A stretch of 64,000 nucleotides of DNA from contig DASZOU010000022.1 of the NCBI GenBank assembly GCA_035550655.1, forward strand, positions 62,001 to 126,000, given 5' to 3'. Below the pieces are notes generated by a model that searched no databases, had not been told where the DNA came from, and saw nothing but the letters and a program-made list of their open reading frames with translations. Shown here piece by piece: positions 58,788-64,000 of the stretch; position 1 is the first letter of the stretch, and each line of letters opens with the position of its first letter. A program made the position numbers and the translations under genes. Source of the DNA: DASZTV01 sp035550655 (GTDB lineage: Bacteria; Actinomycetota; Actinomycetes; JAFAQI01).

Positions 58788-59959
58788 CGGCGCAACCGGC
58801 GCCGGCGACTGTCGCTGCCGGCCCTTGGGTTCGGCGCTTCCGCGGACCGGCCATCTTCGTCGTGGTCGGCATCGGGCTGGTCGCGCTGCTGGCCGCGGTG
58901 GGACGCGCCTCGAACTCCAATCCGCTCGACCCGCGGAACGCGGCGCCCGACGGAACCAGGGCTCTCGCGGCGCTGCTCGCGGCGCGCGGCGACACCTTCG
59001 CGATCGCCGACCGAGTCAGTCAGCTGTCGGGCGCGGCGGAGGAGACGATCGTTCTCAGCAGCCCCCGGGCCGCCACCGACGACTCGCTGCGGGCAGTGGC
59101 CAGGGGACGGTCGACTGTCGTCGTCGTCGAACCTGACGACCGGGTTCTGGCCGCGCTGGGAGTCGACGCGACGCTCGTCAACGTCGCGCCTTCCGGCGAC
59201 GTCATCGAACCGGGGTGTTCGCTACCCGCGGCAGCGGTCGCGGGCACCGCACGGGTCAGCGGGTTCATCTACCGCGCTGCCCCGGCCGTCACCGGTGTCA
59301 CTGCTTGTTACTTCGGTGCGGGTGGAGCGTCGCTGCTCGTGGCGACTCGACCCTCCGGCGGCCGGACCACGGTGATCGGCACCGGAGGAACCCTGACCAA
59401 CGCGCATCTCGCCGCGGAAGGAGATGCCGCCCTGGCGCTCGGCCTGCTCGACAACCGGACCGTCGAGTGGGTGCCCGGTGGCCTGCAGCCAGCGAGTGCG
59501 CCCGGCTCCCGGCAAGGTCTGCTCAACCTCCTGCCACCCCGTCTGCTCTGGGCCACGCTGCAGCTCTTCCTCGCCGTCGTCGTCCTCGCACTGTGGCGCG
59601 TACGGCGCCTGGGCCCGCTCGTCGCGGAGCCGTTGCCGGTCGTGGTGCGCGCCGCCGAGACGGTCGAGGGCAGCGGCCGGCTGCTTCACGCCGCGCGCGC
59701 GAGAGCCGGCGCAGCCGCAGCGCTGCGCGGCGCAACCATCGGACGGTTGGCACGGCTGCTGCGGATCGCGCCCGACGGGGGCGCCAACGCGATCACCCCG
59801 GTCGTCGCGGAACAGACCGGCCGGCCGCCGGCGGCGGTCCACACCCTGCTCTACGGTGACGCACCGGGCGACGACGCAGGGCTGGTTCAGCTGGCCGGCG
59901 AGCTCGCTTCGCTCGAATCCGCTGCACGCCGCAGCACGCAACCCGGAGGTTCGCGTTGA
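58784..59959 (+). CDS. DUF4350 membrane protein
   Basis: 391 residues: an N-terminal helix (about residues 24-40, IFVVVGIGLVALLAAVG), a DUF4350 core (LDPRNAAPDGTRALAALLAARG at about 48-69 to about 230), a second helix near 252-270 (LLWATLQLFLAVVVLALW), and a cytoplasmic C-terminal tail. This protein lies between DUF4129 and MoxR genes in many actinobacteria. The role is unknown. ATG overlaps the DUF4129 stop; its stop overlaps the TTG start of moxR. Confidence 0.8.
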   Translation: MTAQPAPATVAAGPWVRRFRGPAIFVVVGIGLVALLAAVGRASNSNPLDPRNAAPDGTRALAALLAARGDTFAIADRVSQLSGAAEETIVLSSPRAATDDSLRAVARGRSTVVVVEPDDRVLAALGVDATLVNVAPSGDVIEPGCSLPAAAVAGTARVSGFIYRAAPAVTGVTACYFGAGGASLLVATRPSGGRTTVIGTGGTLTNAHLAAEGDAALALGLLDNRTVEWVPGGLQPASAPGSRQGLLNLLPPRLLWATLQLFLAVVVLALWRVRRLGPLVAEPLPVVVRAAETVEGSGRLLHAARARAGAAAALRGATIGRLARLLRIAPDGGANAITPVVAEQTGRPPAAVHTLLYGDAPGDDAGLVQLAGELASLESAARRSTQPGGSR

Positions 59960-60930
59960 GTCCAGGTCGGGAACGCTCCCCCGAAGCTGCCCGCGAGGCG
60001 CTCATCGCGCTGCGCGGGGAGATCGGCAAGGCAGTCGTCGGGCAGGACATGGCGGTGACCGGCATGGTTGTCGCCCTGCTCTGCGAAGGACACGTCCTGC
60101 TCGAGGGCGTGCCCGGCGTGGCGAAGACACTGCTGGTGCGCACGGTCGCCGCCGCGATGTCCCTCGAGGCAAAGCGGGTGCAGTTCACGCCCGACCTGAT
60201 GCCTGGCGACGTCACCGGGTCGATGATCTACGACCCGCGGACGGCTCACTTCACGTTCCGCCCCGGCCCGGTGTTCACCAACCTGCTGCTCGCAGACGAG
60301 ATCAACCGAACACCTCCGAAGACCCAGGCGGCGCTGCTCGAAGCGATGGAAGAGCGCCAGGTGAGCGTCGACGGGACGTCGCATTCGCTGCCGGCGCCGT
60401 TTCTCGTCGCTGCTACGCAGAACCCGATCGAGTACGAAGGCACCTACACGCTGCCCGAGGCACAGCTCGACCGCTTCCTGCTCAAGCTGAACGTCGCGCT
60501 TCCCGGGCGCGAAGAGGAGATCGAGATCGTCTCCCGGCATGACTCCGGCTTCGACCCGCGGGACCTCGCCGCGGCGGGCGTGCGCCCGGTCGCGACCGCC
60601 GCGGATCTCCACGCCGCCCGGGTCGCTGCGGCTGCGGTCCGGGCGACACCCGAGGTCGTCAGCTACGTGGTCGACATCTGCCGCGCGACGCGGTCGTCGC
60701 CATCGCTGTCGCTCGGCGCCTCCCCCCGCGGTGCGACTGCCCTGCTCCGGACCGCAAAGGCGTGGGCCTGGCTCGCCGGCCGCGACTACATCACGCCGGA
60801 CGACGTGAAGATGCTGGCACGGCCGACCTTGCGGCACCGAATGAGCCTTCGTCCCGAAGCCGAGCTCGAGGGCGTGAGTGCCGACACCGTCCTCGAGGGA
60901 GTGCTTGCCGTCGTACCGGCTCCTCGCTAG
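59956..60930 (+). CDS. MoxR-family AAA+ ATPase
   Basis: Chaperone-like ATPase that works with DUF58 and VWA-type partners. Seen: Walker A GVPGVAKTLLVRTVA (about residues 54-68), Walker B LLLADEINRTPPKTQAALLEAMEE (about 112-135), sensor 1 in ATQNPIEYEGTYTLPEAQLDRF (about 153-174), and a C-terminal lid domain with SLGASPRGATALLRTAKAWAWL. TTG at 59956 is supported by GGAGG six bases before. 324 residues, typical. Twelve bases before the DUF58 gene. Confidence 0.93.
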   Translation: MSPGRERSPEAAREALIALRGEIGKAVVGQDMAVTGMVVALLCEGHVLLEGVPGVAKTLLVRTVAAAMSLEAKRVQFTPDLMPGDVTGSMIYDPRTAHFTFRPGPVFTNLLLADEINRTPPKTQAALLEAMEERQVSVDGTSHSLPAPFLVAATQNPIEYEGTYTLPEAQLDRFLLKLNVALPGREEEIEIVSRHDSGFDPRDLAAAGVRPVATAADLHAARVAAAAVRATPEVVSYVVDICRATRSSPSLSLGASPRGATALLRTAKAWAWLAGRDYITPDDVKMLARPTLRHRMSLRPEAELEGVSADTVLEGVLAVVPAPR

Positions 60931-60942
60931 CGCGATTCGACG

Positions 60943-62238
60943 ATGGCACTCACCGGACGGGCCGCAGCCGCCGCGGCGCTGGGCATCGCGTTCGTCTTCG
61001 TCGCGCCGCAGCATGGACTCACCGTGGTGGCGGTGGCCGTTCTGCTTGCCGTGGCCGTCGGCTACGACCTCGCCCTTGCCGCCTCACCGTTCGCGGTTCG
61101 CCTGGAGCGCTCCGGCGCGGCATCGGGCCGGCTCGGCGAGCCAGGCGACGTCGTCCTCGTCCTGACCAACGCGGGCGCCTCGCGGCTGCGTGGCCTGGTC
61201 CGGGACGCCTGGCCACCGTCGACCCAGAGCACGCCGCACGCCTGGCGGGTCGATCTCGCCGCCGGCGCAAGCGTGCGCCTGACCACGACGCTGCGCCCGA
61301 CGCGGAAAGGCGAGCGCAGCGCCGCCGGTGTGACGATCCGCGCCGTCGGTCCGCTGGGCCTTGCGGCACGGCAGCGGACGCGGGCCGCGCCATGGACCTA
61401 CCGCGTCCTGCCGGCGTTCACCAGCCGTCGGCTGCTCCCGGAGAAGCTCGCCCGGCTGCGGGAGCTCGACGGCACCGTCGTGGTCCTGACCCGTGGCCAA
61501 GGAAGCGAGTTCGACTCGTTGCGCGGGTACGTCGACGGCGACGACTCCCGCTCCATCGACTGGCGGGCGACGGCCCGCCGCCAGGAGGTCGTCGTACGAA
61601 CCTGGCGCCCGGAGCGTGACCGGCAGGTCGTCATCGTGCTCGACACCGGGCGCACCTCCGCCGGCCGGATCGAGGGAGCAACCCGCTTCGACTCCTCGCT
61701 GGACGCCGCGCTGTTGCTGGCCGCGCTGGCAAGGGCTGCCGGAGACCGCGTCGGCTTGCTCGCCCACGACCGCGGCCCACGCGCCGTCGTCCCGACGACG
61801 CGGCAAGGCGAGGTCCTTCCCGCCATCATGCGGGCGACCACGGACCTCGAGCCCGTGCTGGCCGAGACCGACGTGCCCGCGATCATCGCCCAGCTGATGC
61901 GACAGTCACGGCGCCGGTCACTCATCGTGTGGTTCACGGCGCTGGAGCCGGCGGCGATGCAGGCCGGTCTGCTGCCGGCGCTGCCCGGCCTGTTGCGCCG
62001 CCACACCCTGCTGCTCGCCGCGGTCAGCGACCCACGACTGGATGAGCTAGCCGCCGACCGGCGCACCGTCGATGCGACCTACCGCGCGGCCGCTGCGGAG
62101 CGCGCCCGCGCCGATCGCGCGGCCCTCGCGTCGACATTGCGCCGGCGCGGCGTGCTCGTGGTCACCGCCCCGCCGTCGTCCTTCGCATCGAAAGTCGCCG
62201 ACGGCTACCTGGATCTCAAAGCCGCCGGCCGGCTCTAG
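60943..62238 (+). CDS. DUF58 (von Willebrand A-like) protein
   Basis: 431 residues: two N-terminal helices (about 7-24 and 30-48), a beta-rich part (about 60-180), then the DUF58 core with EFDSLRGYVDGDDSRSIDWRATARRQEVVVRTWRPERDRQVVIVLDTGRTSA (about 188-240), where VVIVLDTG is a MIDAS-like metal site. Always found beside MoxR in this family. The pair is thought to act in complex assembly at the envelope, but the clients are unknown. Follows moxR by 12 bases. Confidence 0.9.
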   Translation: MALTGRAAAAAALGIAFVFVAPQHGLTVVAVAVLLAVAVGYDLALAASPFAVRLERSGAASGRLGEPGDVVLVLTNAGASRLRGLVRDAWPPSTQSTPHAWRVDLAAGASVRLTTTLRPTRKGERSAAGVTIRAVGPLGLAARQRTRAAPWTYRVLPAFTSRRLLPEKLARLRELDGTVVVLTRGQGSEFDSLRGYVDGDDSRSIDWRATARRQEVVVRTWRPERDRQVVIVLDTGRTSAGRIEGATRFDSSLDAALLLAALARAAGDRVGLLAHDRGPRAVVPTTRQGEVLPAIMRATTDLEPVLAETDVPAIIAQLMRQSRRRSLIVWFTALEPAAMQAGLLPALPGLLRRHTLLLAAVSDPRLDELAADRRTVDATYRAAAAERARADRAALASTLRRRGVLVVTAPPSSFASKVADGYLDLKAAGRL

Positions 62239-62246
62239 GCAGCGGG

Positions 62247-63254
62247 TCAGGCGAAGCTGACGAGGTCACCACGGGCCGCTGCGTCCAGGTCCCCGGTCTC
62301 ACCTGCACGGGCCGCCCTGCCACCGAGCACCCACACGTAGCTGAGGAAGCCCCCCTCCGCGACGAGCCCGATGCCGATCCGGGCCCACGTCGGCCAGCCG
62401 GACGGCGTGACGAACCCTTCGATCGCCCCGGAGACGCCCAGGACGACGATCAGTCCCAGCGCGATCGATACGGCAGCACGGACCTCGGCGGCAACGGCGT
62501 CCGTTCGGCGCCGGCGGCCGGGCTCGATGATGGTCCATCCCAGCCGAAGACCGGCACCCGCCGCGACGAACACGGCCGTCAGCTCGAGTACGCCGTGCGG
62601 GAGGATCAGGCCGAAGAACTCGCCGGACTTCCCGGCGGCGACCATGTACCCCCCGTCGACGCCGACGTTCAGCATGTTGACGAAAAGCATGTAGATCGTC
62701 GGTACGCCGAGGGCAAGACCTCCGATGAGCGTGGTCGCAGCCACCCACACGTTGTTGGTCCATACGTGCGAGGCGAACGTGTGCGCAGGCGCCGAGCGGT
62801 AGTACTCGGAGAACTGCGACGACGTCAGGTCACGCACCTCTTGCGGCGGAACCAGGCCGTGCTGGACGGCGGGGTGGCTTGCGATCCACCATCCGAATCC
62901 GAGTGCCACAAGCAGTGAGACGACCGCCGTCGGCACCCACCAGGTGCGGGCCCGGTAGACCGCGACCGGAAAGGTCACGAGAAAGAACCGGGCAACGTCA
63001 GCCCAAAGGAACGAGTGCCCCCCGGCAATGGCCGCCCGGCCGCCGGCGACCAGGCGCGACAGGTTCGCGACAACGATCGGATCGGCGGAGCGCGTCTGCA
63101 CGATCGACAGCTGCGTCGCGGCTTGCTGGTAGAGCCGTACCAGCTCGTCGATGTCGGCGGCGGACATCGATCTGGGCCGGCGCGCCTGCCGCACCAGCTG
63201 CTCGAGCCTCGCCCACTCGCCGCGATGCGTCGCGACGAAGACATCGATGTCCAT
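62247..63254 (-). CDS. SpoIIM-family membrane protein
   Basis: Stage II sporulation protein M-like protein, a membrane protein of the DUF95/SpoIIM family. Seen: an N-terminal helical cytoplasmic part (MDIDVFVATHRGEWARLEQLVRQARR, positions 1-26), then five or six hydrophobic segments with NVWVAATTLIGGLALGVPTIYMLFVNMLNVG and FGLILPHGVLELTAVFVAAGAGLRLGW (about 193-245, the family core). 335 residues. In non-sporulating actinobacteria it is found beside RDD and DUF58 genes; role unknown. Divergent from the RDD gene with only 21 bases between them. Confidence 0.88.
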   Translation of the reverse strand: MDIDVFVATHRGEWARLEQLVRQARRPRSMSAADIDELVRLYQQAATQLSIVQTRSADPIVVANLSRLVAGGRAAIAGGHSFLWADVARFFLVTFPVAVYRARTWWVPTAVVSLLVALGFGWWIASHPAVQHGLVPPQEVRDLTSSQFSEYYRSAPAHTFASHVWTNNVWVAATTLIGGLALGVPTIYMLFVNMLNVGVDGGYMVAAGKSGEFFGLILPHGVLELTAVFVAAGAGLRLGWTIIEPGRRRRTDAVAAEVRAAVSIALGLIVVLGVSGAIEGFVTPSGWPTWARIGIGLVAEGGFLSYVWVLGGRAARAGETGDLDAAARGDLVSFA

Positions 63255-63275
63255 CGCGGTTGCGACACTAGTGCC

Positions 63276-64000
63276 GTGACGTACGACGGGACGGTGGTAA
63301 CCGGCGAGGCGGTAGAGATCGCGCTGCCGCTTGCCGGCGTTGGGTCCCGTGGCATCGCGGCACTGATCGACTACGCGGTGACCACCGCGGCAATGATCGC
63401 GGTGCTGCTCCTGGTCATCGCAGCCGGCTCATCATCCGACCTCACTGCCGTTCTCACCGAGGTACTCCTCGTCGTCGTCCTCGTCCAGCTCGGCTACCCC
63501 GTCGCGATGGAGACCCTCTGGCAGGGCAAGACACTCGGCAAGGCGGCGATGGGGTTGCGCGTGGTCCGCGACGACGGCGGGCCGATCCGGTTCCGGCACG
63601 CGTTCGTGCGGGGTCTCGTCGGGGTCGTTCTCGACAAGCCGGGCATCAGCTACGGCCTGCTCGCCCTGGTGCCGATGCTTGTGTCGAAACGCGCCAAGCG
63701 GCTCGGCGACATGGCCGCCGGGACCGTCGTCCTGCAAGAGCGGGTGCCGGCCCGGGTCGAAGCTCCGATCGCGATGCCGCCGCCGCTCGCGGGGTGGGCA
63801 AGTGCTCTCGATCTCGCGGGAATCGACGAGGCGCTCGCCACCCGGGTCCGCCAGTTCCTCACACGAGCAGCGCAGCTGAACGTCGAGACCCGGGACGCGA
63901 TGGAACGCCAGCTCGTGGGCGAGGTGGCCGGCCGGATCGGCGTAGCGCCACCCCCTGCGCCCGGCTGGGCGATCCTCGCCGCCGTGCTCGCCGAACGCCG
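63276..64000 (+). CDS. RDD-family membrane protein (3' end beyond window)
   Basis: Partial, 241 codons. Seen: SRGIAALIDYAVTTAAMIAVLLLV at about residues 28-51 (the RDD motif region with R-x-x-A-x-x-I-D), a second helix, TLWQGKTLGKAAMGLRVVRDDGGPIRFRHAFVRGLVG at about 82-118 (the GKT-G-K core of the family), then a third helix and a C-terminal cytoplasmic part that runs off the window. GTG at 63276 is the best start (GTG at 63271 is out of frame). Only 21 bases from the divergent SpoIIM gene, an order common in actinobacteria. Confidence 0.85.
   Translation, partial: MTYDGTVVTGEAVEIALPLAGVGSRGIAALIDYAVTTAAMIAVLLLVIAAGSSSDLTAVLTEVLLVVVLVQLGYPVAMETLWQGKTLGKAAMGLRVVRDDGGPIRFRHAFVRGLVGVVLDKPGISYGLLALVPMLVSKRAKRLGDMAAGTVVLQERVPARVEAPIAMPPPLAGWASALDLAGIDEALATRVRQFLTRAAQLNVETRDAMERQLVGEVAGRIGVAPPPAPGWAILAAVLAER

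Overview
The window is chromosomal DNA from a high-GC, Gram-positive actinobacterium (Actinomycetota). GC-rich third codon positions, frequent GTG/TTG starts, dense 4-base gene overlaps and the marker set (ftsE-prfB; secA, hpf, comFC, lpqB, mtrB, mtrA; Rv3235-family proteins; a likely F420-dependent LLM enzyme; WS/DGAT) all point there. I cannot name a genus; the layout fits the Frankia/Jatrophihabitans/mycobacterial side of the class. I saw no rRNA, tRNA, CRISPR array, insertion sequence or prophage, and no gene-free stretch longer than about 300 bases.

Layout. 1-6.4 kb (minus strand): ftsE (cut by the window edge), prfB, then a tightly coupled Tad/Flp pilus set (tadA, tadB, tadC, a small membrane protein, two TadE-like and one TadG-like pseudopilin). 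6.5-27 kb: a surface-glycan locus. A minus-strand operon encodes a LicD-type phosphotransferase, a LicC/PntC-like cytidylyltransferase fused to an aminotransferase, and a methyltransferase. Around it lie two polytopic or membrane-anchored proteins, two CelD/FemAB-like acyltransferases, a Wzx-type flippase, four family-2 glycosyltransferases, an aldo/keto reductase coupled to a GMC oxidoreductase, and three secreted GH26-like glycosidases, two of which are close paralogues. 27-32 kb: a nucleosidase, an SF2 helicase, a barrel protein coupled to an LLM oxidoreductase, and a small protein divergent from a PadR regulator. 32-40.6 kb: eight co-oriented minus-strand genes (LytR_C protein, HAD hydrolase, WS/DGAT, patatin, DUF6912-like protein, pruA, a membrane diguanylate cyclase, an OYE-type oxidoreductase), divergent from an acyl-CoA dehydrogenase.

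41.8-44.5 kb carries the other half of the Tad machinery (TadZ/CpaE-like, CpaB-like and a conserved unknown). 44.6-45.7 kb holds two tandem Rv3235-family genes. 45.8-56.5 kb (minus strand) is the conserved actinobacterial block mtrA-mtrB-lpqB-comFC-hpf ... secA, here with a NarL-type response regulator, a Ca2+/H+ antiporter and an NAD(P)-binding protein between hpf and secA. 56.7-64 kb is a coupled envelope cluster: membrane protein, DUF4129, DUF4350, MoxR ATPase, DUF58, then divergent SpoIIM and RDD proteins (RDD cut by the window edge).

Taken together, the window is mostly about the cell envelope: cell division, pilus assembly, synthesis and probably remodelling of a decorated exopolysaccharide, protein export, and MtrAB signalling. 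The most interesting piece is the LicD / nucleotidyltransferase-aminotransferase / methyltransferase operon, which predicts a phosphono- or phospho-amine decoration on a surface glycan.
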